Source: Peptococcaceae bacterium
Lineage (GTDB): Bacteria; Bacillota; Desulfitobacteriia; Desulfitobacteriales; Desulfitobacteriaceae
DNA: 18,759 bases
Reading direction: 5' to 3'
Assembly (NCBI GenBank): GCA_031289815.1
Contig: JAITOS010000130.1
Span: forward strand, 1-18,759
Each line of letters opens with the position of its first letter. Positions within the stretch are counted from its first letter, which is position 1. The notes under the pieces are model-generated. The model worked only from the letters and a program-made list of their open reading frames with translations. It did no database searches and was not told where the DNA came from. The position numbers and the translations under genes were made by a program. Below, one piece after another: positions 7,391 through 15,422 of the stretch.

Positions 7391-8602
7391 TCATCCCTCC
7401 TTGCCCGAATCATTTACAGTCTCCTGTATTGGCACGCCGATCTCCTCGTCGGTCAAATAACAGGCCGGATCAGATTGCCAAAAGTCGCCGGTCGTCGCTT
7501 CGGCGCGGGTGCGGAAGTTGCCGTTACAGTTTTCTAAATATTTACATTCGGCGCATCTTCCCTTCAGCAAAGGTTTGCGATCTTTCAGTCCCGCCAGGAT
7601 CGGGTGGGTCAGATCCGTCCAGATATCCCCGAATTTTCGCTCTCTGACATTGCCGAAGGTATGATGCTGGGTGAATTGATCCGGATGAACATAGCCAAAA
7701 GGATCGACTTCGGCGAAAGCAATCCCCGAACGGTTGCCGCCGTTCATGGAGATGAGGGTTTTGATTCTGTCCGCCCGCTCCGGATCTTCCTTCAGCATTT
7801 TTAAATAGAGATAGACCCCGTCGCAGTGATTATCCACCGTGAGGATTTCTTTTTTCAGACCCCGTTGCTCAAAGTCAAAGGTTTTCTCAATAATCTTATC
7901 CATCGCGCTTCTCGCTTCTTGCGGGGTGATATCCTCCGCCATCATCTGGTTGCCCCTGCCGGAATACACCAAATGATAAAAACACACCCGGTCAATCTTT
8001 TCCTGCTCGATAAAATCGAAGATGTTTTCTAATTCCTGTAGATTATGCTGGTTGATGGTAAAACGCAAGCCGACGCGCTGTCCCACCGCCACACAGTTTT
8101 CAATCCCCTGCATGGCCGCCTGGAAAGCTCCTTGTTTGCCCCGGAATTGGTCGTTGACCTCCCGCAGACCGTCCAAAGAGATCCCGACATAGCCCACCCC
8201 AATCTCCTTGATCCGCCGCGCCGCCTCCAAGGTAATCAAGGTGCCGTTGGTGGACAAGGTCGGACGGATCCCTTTCGCCGCCGCGTAAGCCGCCAGCTCA
8301 AAAAAGTCCGGCCGAATCAAAGGCTCTCCCCCGGAAAACAGCAATACGGGCACCCGGAACGCCGCTAAATCATCAATAAAGCGTTTCCCTTCCTCTGTGG
8401 TCAATTCTCCCTGATACTGCCGCGCGTCTGAATCCATATAACAGTGACGGCATTTCAGATTACAGGTTCTGGTCGAATTCCAAACCACGACCGGACCCGC
8501 GCCGCTGGTCACGCCATGACGCGCTCCCCGCGAATCCTGACTATAGCGCAATGAATCGCCAAAATACTCTGTTTCCAGCAGCAGCTTGGTTACACTGATC
8601 AT
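7391..8602 (-). CDS. ahbC: Radical SAM AhbC (didecarboxysiroheme to Fe-coproporphyrin III)
   Basis: A 403-aa radical SAM protein with cluster motif CNLKCRHCYMDSDA (Cys47, 51, 54), SGGEP (90-94) and a C-terminal auxiliary cluster set (Cys350, Cys353, Cys359, Cys381). The roughly 45-residue N-terminal extension before the first cluster (ISVTKLLLETEYFGDSLRY...) is characteristic of the AhbC/NirJ1 group and separates it from AhbD. AhbC removes the C2 and C7 acetate groups of 12,18-didecarboxysiroheme to give Fe-coproporphyrin III. It begins 2 bp after the cobA-hemD stop, with GGAGGG at good spacing, and its stop overlaps an upstream hemB ATG. It could be named NirJ1 in annotation pipelines; the context supports heme b and not heme d1, as no nirS-type genes are seen. 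Confidence 0.88.
   Translation of the reverse strand: MISVTKLLLETEYFGDSLRYSQDSRGARHGVTSGAGPVVVWNSTRTCNLKCRHCYMDSDARQYQGELTTEEGKRFIDDLAAFRVPVLLFSGGEPLIRPDFFELAAYAAAKGIRPTLSTNGTLITLEAARRIKEIGVGYVGISLDGLREVNDQFRGKQGAFQAAMQGIENCVAVGQRVGLRFTINQHNLQELENIFDFIEQEKIDRVCFYHLVYSGRGNQMMAEDITPQEARSAMDKIIEKTFDFEQRGLKKEILTVDNHCDGVYLYLKMLKEDPERADRIKTLISMNGGNRSGIAFAEVDPFGYVHPDQFTQHHTFGNVRERKFGDIWTDLTHPILAGLKDRKPLLKGRCAECKYLENCNGNFRTRAEATTGDFWQSDPACYLTDEEIGVPIQETVNDSGKEG
7396..7402 (-). promoter_or_regulatory. Shine-Dalgarno site deciding the hemB start
   Basis: AAGGAGG inside the end of ahbC lies 7 nt before the ATG at 7388 but only 1 nt before the ATG at 7394. This favours the downstream start. The same geometry recurs at the ahbD-ahbAB junction (AAGGGGG at 5412-5418; ATG at 5410, TTG at 5404). 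Confidence 0.65.
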
Positions 8603-8604
8603 CG

Positions 8605-10110
8605 TTATCCCTCCATGAGCGCGCTCACCAAACCCGGAATGGTGTAGACCGCCGCTTCTTTATAGACTGTAAGCCCCAGCTCCCGCGCTGTTTGGCTGGT
8701 CACCGGGCCGATAGAAAATATCTTGACTTCCCGCAGGAGAGAAGGATCGCCCTCCAGCAGCGTCAGGAAGTTGCGCACCGTCGAAGAGCTGGTAAAGGTC
8801 ACAGCGTCTATCTGTTTTTCCCGCAGCGTCCGCCGGAGCTCCTGCCGATCCGTTTCTCCCAGCAGCGTCCGGTAGACCGGGATATCCCACACCTCCGCCC
8901 CCATCGCCCGCAGCGCTTCCGGCAAAACCGCTCTGGCCTCTTCCGCCCTGGCCAATAATACCGTCTGTCCTGCCTGAACTTTACCGGTCAGGAGTTCCGC
9001 CACCTTTTCCGCCCGGTATTCGTCCGGAACCCAGGAGACCCGTAAATTTTTCTCCTCCAAAGCCGCTTTCGTCGCCGGACCGATGGCTACCAGCTCGATA
9101 CCGGCCAGCTCACGGATATCCAGCCCCTGCTTGGCCCACTCCCTGAAAAAATAAGCGACGCCATTCACACTGGTAAAAATCAACCAGTGACATTGCCTGA
9201 TATTTTGTAGGGCTTCGGTCAAACGCTGCGGTTCTGACGGCGGCTGCAATTCAATCGCGGGCACCTCCCAGGCTTCGCCGCCTAAATCCTCAATCCGGCG
9301 GCTGAGAACGCTGGCCTGACTGCGGGCGCGGGTGACGATGATCTTCTTGCCGAATAAGGGCTTTTTCTCCAACCAGCTGAGCTTTTCCCGCAAACGAACG
9401 ACCTCGCCGATAATAATAACCGCCGGATTCGTGAAGCCCGCCGCTTGGGCCTGTCGGGCAATGCTATCCAGCTCTCCTGTCAGGGTCCGCTGTTCCGGGC
9501 AGGTTCCCCATTGGATCAGCGCCGTCGGCGTCTTGCCCGCTTTGCCGTTCTTTATTAACGCCGCCGCGATGTGTTCCAGGTTTTCCATTCCCATCAGAAA
9601 AATAAGGGTGGCGTTGGTTTGCGCCAAATGCTCCCACTGGATCGCCGTTTCCTTTTTAGCGGGATCCTCATGCCCCGTCACCACGATAAAGGAAGAGGTC
9701 AGATCACGGTGCGTTACCGGAATGCCCGCATAGGCCGGGGCGGCGACGGCGGAGGTAATTCCCGGCACCACTTCAAAAGGAACGCCCGCGTTTAACAGGG
9801 CTTCCGCTTCTTCGCCGCCGCGCCCGAACACGAAAGGATCGCCGCCCTTTAAGCGCGTCACAGTCTTTCCTTGCAAGCCTTTTGCCACTAAAACGGCGTT
9901 GATCTCTTCCTGGCGCAAGGTATGGCGTTCCGGGGTTTTCCCCACATAAATCCGTTCACAAGTCGGCGGCGCGTAATCCAGCAGCCGTTTGGAAACGAGC
10001 CGGTCATACACCAGAACCTCCGCCTTGGCAATGCACTCCGTTCCCTTGACGGTCAATAATTTCGGATCACCGGGCCCGGCGCCGACTAAATATACGTATC
10101 CTTGCTTCAT
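8605..10110 (-). CDS. cobA-hemD: Fused uroporphyrinogen-III C-methyltransferase / uroporphyrinogen-III synthase
   Basis: The 501-aa protein has two domains. Residues 1-245 are an SUMT/CobA methyltransferase with VGAGPGDP (9-16), VYDRLVS (34-40), RLKGGDPFVFGRGGEE (86-101) and PGITSAVAAPAYAGIP; it methylates uroporphyrinogen III twice to precorrin-2 using SAM. Residues about 251-501 are HemD, starting at PLFGKKIIVTRARSQAS, with LIFTSVNGV and TFTSSSTVRNF; it cyclises hydroxymethylbilane to uroporphyrinogen III. This fusion is well known in Bacillota. Having both activities on one chain commits uroporphyrinogen III directly to the siroheme branch, consistent with the absence of hemE here. ATG start with AAGGAG six to seven bases upstream, 37 bp after hemC. 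Confidence 0.96.
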   Translation of the reverse strand: MKQGYVYLVGAGPGDPKLLTVKGTECIAKAEVLVYDRLVSKRLLDYAPPTCERIYVGKTPERHTLRQEEINAVLVAKGLQGKTVTRLKGGDPFVFGRGGEEAEALLNAGVPFEVVPGITSAVAAPAYAGIPVTHRDLTSSFIVVTGHEDPAKKETAIQWEHLAQTNATLIFLMGMENLEHIAAALIKNGKAGKTPTALIQWGTCPEQRTLTGELDSIARQAQAAGFTNPAVIIIGEVVRLREKLSWLEKKPLFGKKIIVTRARSQASVLSRRIEDLGGEAWEVPAIELQPPSEPQRLTEALQNIRQCHWLIFTSVNGVAYFFREWAKQGLDIRELAGIELVAIGPATKAALEEKNLRVSWVPDEYRAEKVAELLTGKVQAGQTVLLARAEEARAVLPEALRAMGAEVWDIPVYRTLLGETDRQELRRTLREKQIDAVTFTSSSTVRNFLTLLEGDPSLLREVKIFSIGPVTSQTARELGLTVYKEAAVYTIPGLVSALMEG

Positions 10111-10147
10111 CGCAAACTCCTTCTTCTATGTCGTTACCGTTATATCG

Positions 10148-11059
10148 TTACCGTATCTGATCGAGAATGTTCGCCGCTCCCTGATCGAGCAAGCGCTGCC
10201 CCGCTTCCCTGCCGACGTCTTCGGGAACCGTGCCGCAAGCGGAAGCCCGCAGAATTCGCGTCCCGTCCAGGCTGGCAATCAGTCCGTCTAAACAAATCTC
10301 CTGACCTCGCATGGTTCCCAAAGCGCCGATCGGGATTTGACAGCCGCCCTCCAAATGCCGCATCAGCGCCCGTTCGGCCCGAACGATTTTCCCCGTCGCT
10401 TCATGATGGATCCCTTTCAGCAAGGCGGCCACTTCCCCGCGCCCGGCGACAATCTCTACGGCGATCACTCCCTGGCCCACCGCCGGCAGCACGATCTCTT
10501 CCGGAATGACTTCCGTGATCCGCTCTTCCCAGCCCAAACGCCGGACACCGGCGGCCGCCAGCACGATGCCGTCCATCCCTGATTCCTGTAGCTTTTGCCA
10601 GCGCGTTTGCAGATTGCCGCGCACATCCGTCAGCACCAGATCCGGACGGTAATAGCGCAGCTGCGCGATTCGCCTTAAACTGCTGGTGCCGATCACCGCG
10701 CCCGCCGGTAAATCCTTCAGCCGAACTCCCCCTTTACTCAAGAAAGCGTCCCTGGCCTCCTCACGGGCGCAAAAAGCGGCGATCTCCAAGCCGTCCGGCA
10801 AGAGCGTCGGCACATCCTTCAGGCTATGCACCGCCATATCAATCTCCAGCCGCAGCAGTCCCTGTTCCAATTCTTTGGTAAAAAGCCCCTTGTCCCCGAT
10901 CTTCGCCAGGGACACATCCAGAATCTTATCGCCCTTGGTTTTCATCGGCGCTAATTCAAAGGTTTTTTCCGGATGGAGCGACTCCAGTTTTTTCTTTACC
11001 CAAGACGCTTGCCAGAGCGCCAGAGCGCTATCGCGCGTTCCAATGCGTATCCTGTTCAT
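10148..11059 (-). CDS. hemC: Hydroxymethylbilane synthase (porphobilinogen deaminase)
   Basis: The enzyme joins four porphobilinogens into hydroxymethylbilane using a covalent dipyrromethane cofactor. Features: IRIGTRDSALALWQ at the N-terminus, HSLKDVP with catalytic Asp82, GTSSLRR (Arg129-Arg130), GNLQTR, and Cys240 in LEGGCQIPIGA, which carries the cofactor. The 303 aa are typical. The ATG overlaps the hemA stop (ATGA) and is preceded by GGGGGAG. Just past the stop a 10-bp word is tandemly repeated with 14-bp period (10131-10154). Confidence 0.97.
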   Translation of the reverse strand: MNRIRIGTRDSALALWQASWVKKKLESLHPEKTFELAPMKTKGDKILDVSLAKIGDKGLFTKELEQGLLRLEIDMAVHSLKDVPTLLPDGLEIAAFCAREEARDAFLSKGGVRLKDLPAGAVIGTSSLRRIAQLRYYRPDLVLTDVRGNLQTRWQKLQESGMDGIVLAAAGVRRLGWEERITEVIPEEIVLPAVGQGVIAVEIVAGRGEVAALLKGIHHEATGKIVRAERALMRHLEGGCQIPIGALGTMRGQEICLDGLIASLDGTRILRASACGTVPEDVGREAGQRLLDQGAANILDQIR

Positions 11060-12375
11060 TCCGCGCTCCCCCGCTGCTTGGGACTCGGCTGCTTCCTCTC
11101 TTCCTCCCCCCGGACGTCCAGGTCAAAAAGGTTCTGAAGAATTTCCGCGTATAAATGCCCCTGACTGGTAGCCGCCGCCTCTTTCAGCTTGGTAATGGGG
11201 GTGTGCAATAACTGATTGATCAGGGAATTAGCCAGAGAACGAATAATTTTTTCCTGTTTGGGGGAGATCGTTCCCAAGCGTTCTATGGCCTGTTCCAGCT
11301 GGTTTTCTTTAATTTCATGCGCTCTTTCTTTCAACGTTGCGATCGTCGGTACGACCGATAAAGAATTATGCCAGGTTAAAAAACGGATCATCTCTTCCTC
11401 AATGATCGTTTCCGCCTGCTTGGCCGCCGCCTCTCGCAAGGCGTGATGGCTATCGACGACGCCGCGCAGATCGTCAATATCGTAGAGCGTGACCCCCGAA
11501 ATCCGGCGAACCTCCGGGTGAATATCACGCGGCAGGGCAATATCAATCAGCAGCAAGGGCTTTTCCGGCCTTAGCGCCATCACCTGAGCGACCACGGGCG
11601 GCAAGAGAATAAAGCGCGGCGAAGCGGTCGCCGATATCACGATATCTATTTCCGGTAAAACGCGCTCTATTTCACTGAACCGCACGGCTTCTCCCTGCAA
11701 TTCCGCCGCTAAAGCGACGGCGCGGTCATAGGAGCGATTGGAGACCATGACCATCGTGGCCCCGGCTTCCACCAGGTATTGGGCCGTCAAAGCGCTCATC
11801 TCCCCTGCCCCCAGAACCATTATGCTCTTCCCGCCCAGATCGCCGAAGCACTGCTTAGCCAATTCCACCGCCGTATAGCTGATGGACACCGGATGCTGAT
11901 CGATCCGCGTCTCGGAGCGGACGCGCTTGCCGATCGCCAGCGCGTTTTGAAATAACACATGGATCACTTTATTGCTGACTCCGGCCTGGTTCGCCGTCTC
12001 ATACGCCTGCGCCACCTGACCGAGGATTTGGGTTTCGCCCAAAATCATGGAGTTCAGCCCGGAGACCACCCGCAGCAGATGGCGAACCGTGTCATATAAG
12101 GTATGAATATATAAATAGCGGCCTAATTCCTGCTGATCCATTTTGGCATAGCGGCTCAGAAAGTCTTTGATCAGGGAGATTCCCATTTCGATTTCCGTCG
12201 TGACCGCGTAAATTTCCATGCGGTTACAGGTACTCAAAATGACCGCCCCTTGCAGGCTCGGCTGCGCGCGCAATTCCTTTAAGGCTTTATCCATCATCGC
12301 CGAGGAGAAATTAAACTTCTCCCTCACCTCTAACGGCGCGGTGCAATGGTTTACGCCAACAATGACTGGAAACAC
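11056..12375 (-). CDS. hemA: Glutamyl-tRNA reductase
   Basis: The first enzyme of the C5 pathway reduces glutamyl-tRNA(Glu) to glutamate-1-semialdehyde with NADPH. The protein has the canonical start MFPVIVGVNHCTAPLEVREK, the nucleophilic Cys50 in LSTCNRMEIY, GLNSMILGETQILGQ (106-120), the Rossmann motif VLGAGEMS (187-194) and a C-terminal dimerisation helix region. The length of 439 aa is normal. The start is GTG and overlaps the end of the precorrin-2 dehydrogenase gene by 25 bp, so translation is probably coupled; the nearest SD-like element (GGGGG) is unusually far upstream. The extreme C-terminus is rich in charged residues and of little conserved content. Confidence 0.97.
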   Translation of the reverse strand: MFPVIVGVNHCTAPLEVREKFNFSSAMMDKALKELRAQPSLQGAVILSTCNRMEIYAVTTEIEMGISLIKDFLSRYAKMDQQELGRYLYIHTLYDTVRHLLRVVSGLNSMILGETQILGQVAQAYETANQAGVSNKVIHVLFQNALAIGKRVRSETRIDQHPVSISYTAVELAKQCFGDLGGKSIMVLGAGEMSALTAQYLVEAGATMVMVSNRSYDRAVALAAELQGEAVRFSEIERVLPEIDIVISATASPRFILLPPVVAQVMALRPEKPLLLIDIALPRDIHPEVRRISGVTLYDIDDLRGVVDSHHALREAAAKQAETIIEEEMIRFLTWHNSLSVVPTIATLKERAHEIKENQLEQAIERLGTISPKQEKIIRSLANSLINQLLHTPITKLKEAAATSQGHLYAEILQNLFDLDVRGEEERKQPSPKQRGSAE

Positions 12376-12992
12376 TTTTCGACGACCCCCTTCGCCTCCA
12401 ATATACGGCCTTCTTTAACCAAAGAGCGGACTTCGCCGTCGGTCGTCCTGGTCCAGAAACGGGCTCTCTGCTCCACAGTCAACGACTGCTTCACGCGCTG
12501 ACGCCATTCTCCCAATAATTCCAGATAGACTCCCATCTCTTCGCCATATTGCGCTCCCAATTCATCCCGTATTTGTCTGGCGGCCAGCGGACTCTTGCCG
12601 GAAGTCGATACGGCGATACTCAAAGGTCCTCTTTCTAAAATCGCCGGGACGATAAAGCTGCATTGCTCAGGATTGTCCACGACATTCACCAAACAACGGC
12701 TATTCCAAGCGTCCTGAGCAATCTGCCGGTTGAGCTCTTCCCGCTGCGTACAGGAAAAGACCATCCAGGCGTCGCCGATCATGCCCGCCGCGTATTCTTT
12801 TTTCTCCCAGATACAGTGACAGCCGTCGATCATCGCCTTCAATTCATCCACGATTTCCGGCGCTACGATCCGAACGACCGCCCCATGCTCCCGCAAAACG
12901 CGCACCTTCCGCAACGCGACGGAACCGCCGCCGACCACCAGAACCTCCCGTTCCCGCATATCTATATAAATTGGGTAATACCCGGCGCCCAT
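12351..12992 (-). CDS. Precorrin-2 dehydrogenase (siroheme synthase N-terminal type)
   Basis: The roughly 213-aa protein resembles Met8p and the CysG N-terminal half. It shows YPIYIDMREREVLVVGGGSVALRKV (Rossmann NAD site), the NVVDNPEQCSFIVPAI segment with the Asp that is catalytic in CysG/Met8p, and VSTSGKSPLAARQIRDEL, followed by a helical C-terminal domain. It oxidises precorrin-2 to sirohydrochlorin and may also insert iron, since no separate SirB-type chelatase is in the window; chelatase activity is inference. I chose the ATG with AAGGTG upstream, which starts just before the conserved YPIYIDM; a TTG at 13037 would add 15 residues. The 3' end overlaps hemA by 25 bp. Confidence 0.92.
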   Translation of the reverse strand: MGAGYYPIYIDMREREVLVVGGGSVALRKVRVLREHGAVVRIVAPEIVDELKAMIDGCHCIWEKKEYAAGMIGDAWMVFSCTQREELNRQIAQDAWNSRCLVNVVDNPEQCSFIVPAILERGPLSIAVSTSGKSPLAARQIRDELGAQYGEEMGVYLELLGEWRQRVKQSLTVEQRARFWTRTTDGEVRSLVKEGRILEAKGVVEKCFQSLLA

Positions 12993-13050
12993 CCCGTCAC
13001 CTTCTTTTCCCTGTGAGTTCTCTTTTTTATGAAGCAAATGCTTTCACCCG

Positions 13051-14019
13051 TTAAAATTTTCTCGCCCCGACAAATTCCGCTAAGTCAATTAAGGCTTTCC
13101 GCGCCGGAACATTTGGCATCTCTTCCATATACTTCTTCGCTTTCTTGATATATAAGTCAGCCCAATACATCGATTCCTTAACGGCCCCCGTTTCAATCAT
13201 CAGGTGAATGGCTTGGGCGATATCCGCTTCCGTTTTGTCTTTCTTGACAATGATATCTTCCAATATTTTTCTCTGCGGTAAACGTTCCAGGGCCACAATC
13301 ACGGGCAGGGTCATAATTCCATGCCGCAAATCACTGCCTACCGGTTTGCCCAGCTCCTGCACCTCGGCGGTTACATCCAGAACATCATCGACGATTTGGA
13401 AAGCCATCCCCAAGGCGTGCCCATAGGCCCCCAGCGCCCAGATTTGCCTTTTAGACGCCCCGGTTACAATCGCTCCTAAACGACAGCTCGCGTTAATCAG
13501 CATCGCCGTCTTACGTTTAATCCGATAGTAGTACTGTTTGAGGTTTTGCCGCATATCATAAGAAGTCCTGATTTGTTGGATTTCTCCTCGACACATCTCG
13601 ACGCTGACCTCCGCCAGGATTCTGGAAACCTCCGGATGGTTAATCTGAGAGATCATTTTCAGCGATTTCGCCAATAAATAATTACCGGTCTGGATCGAGA
13701 CAATATTTCCCCATTTAGCTTTCACGGTAGGCCAGCCGCGGCGCATCATCGAGGCGTCCACCACGTCGTCATGAACCAGGGTGGCCATATGAATGAGTTC
13801 TAAGGCAATCGCCACGGGAAACAGCTTTTCCTTCTTGTAATCATAAAATCTGCCGGCCAATAAAGTGAACGCCGGACGCAACCGTTTACCGCCCGCGGCG
13901 AATAAATGCACGGCTGATTCCCGCAGAATCGGAGAATCAGTGAGAATGAACTTTTCCAACTCCTGTTCCACGCGCTTTAGATCGTTATTAATTTGATTGA
14001 AAAACCATAGCTGTTTCAA
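13051..14019 (-). CDS. Long-chain polyprenyl diphosphate synthase, HepT-like catalytic subunit
   Basis: A 322-aa trans-prenyltransferase with GGKRLRP (43-49), first Asp-rich motif DDVVD (84-88) in LVHDDVVDASMMRRG, and second motif DDVLD (211-215) in GMAFQIVDDVLD. It elongates allylic diphosphates with isopentenyl diphosphate, most likely for the menaquinone side chain. Residues just before the first motif (LELIHMATLVHDD) lack bulky aromatic chain-length stops of short-chain synthases, suggesting a long product, but length cannot be fixed by eye. It starts at TTG, 6 bp after the tatB-like stop, with AGGTGA (part of that stop codon) as SD. A degenerate HepS-like gene lies one gene upstream, as if the pair formed a heterodimer. 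Confidence 0.9.
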   Translation of the reverse strand: MKQLWFFNQINNDLKRVEQELEKFILTDSPILRESAVHLFAAGGKRLRPAFTLLAGRFYDYKKEKLFPVAIALELIHMATLVHDDVVDASMMRRGWPTVKAKWGNIVSIQTGNYLLAKSLKMISQINHPEVSRILAEVSVEMCRGEIQQIRTSYDMRQNLKQYYYRIKRKTAMLINASCRLGAIVTGASKRQIWALGAYGHALGMAFQIVDDVLDVTAEVQELGKPVGSDLRHGIMTLPVIVALERLPQRKILEDIIVKKDKTEADIAQAIHLMIETGAVKESMYWADLYIKKAKKYMEEMPNVPARKALIDLAEFVGARKF

Positions 14020-14025
14020 AATGAT

Positions 14026-14466
14026 TCACCTGCTTATATTCTTGTCCTTATCGTATCGTACCATGTCCTCCGGCAAATCTTTTAACGGATCTGTATGTTG
14101 GGTTGAGACATGGATTGCCTGATCCTGATCTGTGTCCGCCTCGACGCCGGTCTCTTCATAGGTCAAGAATTCCTCTTGTAGCTTCTTGTCCGTCTTCTCT
14201 GTTTTAGCTTCCGGCTGCATCTCATTGATTTTTCCCAAAGGATCGTTCAACGCCTGCGTCACCTCTCGCAGCGGTTCTTTCAACGTATGCGTGATCTCTC
14301 CCAAAGGCTCCGCCAGAGAGTCTTTGAATTCTTTGGTCAAATCTCCTTTCACCTGACGAAACTCAGCCAGGAATTTACCGACCGTCCGGGCGACGTTCGG
14401 CAGCTCTTCCGGTCCAAACACAATAAGGCCAATGATCAGGAGGAAAACAATTTCCGTAAAGTTCAT
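14026..14466 (-). CDS. Twin-arginine translocase TatA/TatB family protein with 11-residue repeats
   Basis: The 146-aa protein has the Tat layout: a single N-terminal membrane helix (about residues 5-17), the hinge FGPEELPNVAR (17-27), an amphipathic helix (28-47) and a hydrophilic acidic tail. Glu5 before the helix and the GPEELP hinge resemble TatB more than TatA, but the families blend in Bacillota. Residues 50-82 form three tandem 11-residue units (SLAEPLGEITH, TLKEPLREVTQ, ALNDPLGKINE). I chose the ATG at 14466 because it begins the conserved membrane segment and has AAGGAGG ten bases upstream; an upstream start at 14511 would add residues not typical of the family. No tatC is in the window. 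It appears to open the long operon. Confidence 0.85.
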   Translation of the reverse strand: MNFTEIVFLLIIGLIVFGPEELPNVARTVGKFLAEFRQVKGDLTKEFKDSLAEPLGEITHTLKEPLREVTQALNDPLGKINEMQPEAKTEKTDKKLQEEFLTYEETGVEADTDQDQAIHVSTQHTDPLKDLPEDMVRYDKDKNISR

Positions 14467-14521
14467 AGGGACTGTGCCTCCTTGTGATGAGATATCCCGG
14501 CCAATGCGCATCTCTACATCT

Positions 14522-14549
14522 TTTATATTTTACTTTTTTTCAGGAACAA
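14522..14549 (-). promoter_or_regulatory. Candidate promoter of the tatB-hepT-heme operon
   Basis: On the minus strand TTGTTC (14544-14549) and TATAAA (14522-14527) are 16 bp apart, about 55 bp before the tatB-like start. It is the best match between the HepS-like gene and tatB; the -35 box is imperfect. Confidence 0.45.
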
Positions 14550-14604
14550 TTCATACTATTCTCCATCGATTTAGCCGGGAATAGCTCATTTTACCCAAAT
14601 TCTG

Positions 14605-14639
14605 AAAAATACAATAAAGCCCCAAGATGAGCAAAGGGC
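14605..14639 (-). terminator. Weak terminator-like hairpin after the HepS-like gene
   Basis: A short GC stem (GCCC / GGGC, arms at 14636-14639 and 14619-14623) is followed on the minus strand by TTTATTGTATTTTT. The stem is only 4-5 bp with a 12-nt loop, so it may end transcription only partly. It overlaps a 20-codon ATG ORF (14591-14653) that I do not call as a gene. Confidence 0.3.
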
Positions 14640-14656
14640 AGCGCCACAATCATTTC

Positions 14657-15394
14657 CTAATCACACTGACGGACAAAAAAATCCCTCAATTCCTCTAAGG
14701 GCTCTATCTGTACCTGATCAGATACCTCTTTCATGATTTCTTCCACCTGAGCCAAAGCGTCGTGAATGATCGCCGCTTCCTGACATTCTTTCGCCGCCGC
14801 CCATGCCATACCGAGATTTCGGCCCATAGACTCCATTTTCTCCTGAAGCTTCACCGGCGCTCCGGCCAGATCCGCCCCCAGACGCGCCGCCGTGCCGGTG
14901 AGACTGGCCAGCTCCTGATCGGCAATCCCCATCCATTCATCCTTTGTCGGCGCTCTGTCGCGCAACGTCAGCCACCGTTCGATGGACCCCTGGCTCCTGG
15001 TCTCGATGGTTTGCGCTAAAGGCTCCAAATATTCCAGCAATTCCTCTTTACACAAGGTCAAAAAGTATTTCCCATAAAGGAAATCTCCGATCAGCACCGG
15101 GTATTGCGTTTCTTCTTCCATCACGTCTTCATCGCGTATTAGTGTATGTACCTTGTCCGCCATATAGATCAGTTCGACCGCTAACGCCAGATGAATACCC
15201 TTCTCGCCCCGATAACCGCAAGCCCTGTTCACCGCGAGCACGGTGGCCGGACAAGCGTTACGGTCCATTTCATTCATAGATACGTCAATTAAATCTTGCA
15301 AGCCTTCCAGGTTGAACATCATTTCCCGGTTTAAATGATTCCGCACCAGCTGCAGTTCCTTGTCAAGATTTGTTTGCTTGGCCTTCACCATCAT
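14657..15394 (-). CDS. Polyprenyl-synthase-like protein lacking catalytic motifs (HepS-like subunit)
   Basis: The 245-aa protein matches the prenyl synthase fold over LALAVELIYMADKVHTLIRDED (about 69-90), in the position where the HepT-like neighbour has LELIHMATLVHDDVVD, and again in YPVLIGDFLYGKYFLTL (98-114). The first Asp-rich motif is replaced (HTLIRDED) and the second is absent (GMAWAAAKECQE, 195-206). This pattern resembles HepS/GerC1, the small non-catalytic partner of HepT that sets chain length in Bacillus heptaprenyl diphosphate synthase. The start ATG is preceded by GAGGGGG. In Bacillus hepS and hepT flank menG; here a Tat gene lies between. Role as a regulatory subunit is inference; a diverged independent enzyme is less likely. 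Confidence 0.65.
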   Translation of the reverse strand: MMVKAKQTNLDKELQLVRNHLNREMMFNLEGLQDLIDVSMNEMDRNACPATVLAVNRACGYRGEKGIHLALAVELIYMADKVHTLIRDEDVMEEETQYPVLIGDFLYGKYFLTLCKEELLEYLEPLAQTIETRSQGSIERWLTLRDRAPTKDEWMGIADQELASLTGTAARLGADLAGAPVKLQEKMESMGRNLGMAWAAAKECQEAAIIHDALAQVEEIMKEVSDQVQIEPLEELRDFFVRQCD

Positions 15395-15422
15395 CCGCCC
15401 CCCTCAATTAAGGACTAACTAT

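Noticed and set aside
7391..8602. NirJ for heme d1 synthesis
   Set aside because: No nirS, nirF or other heme d1 genes are present; complete ahb and hem context indicates heme b.
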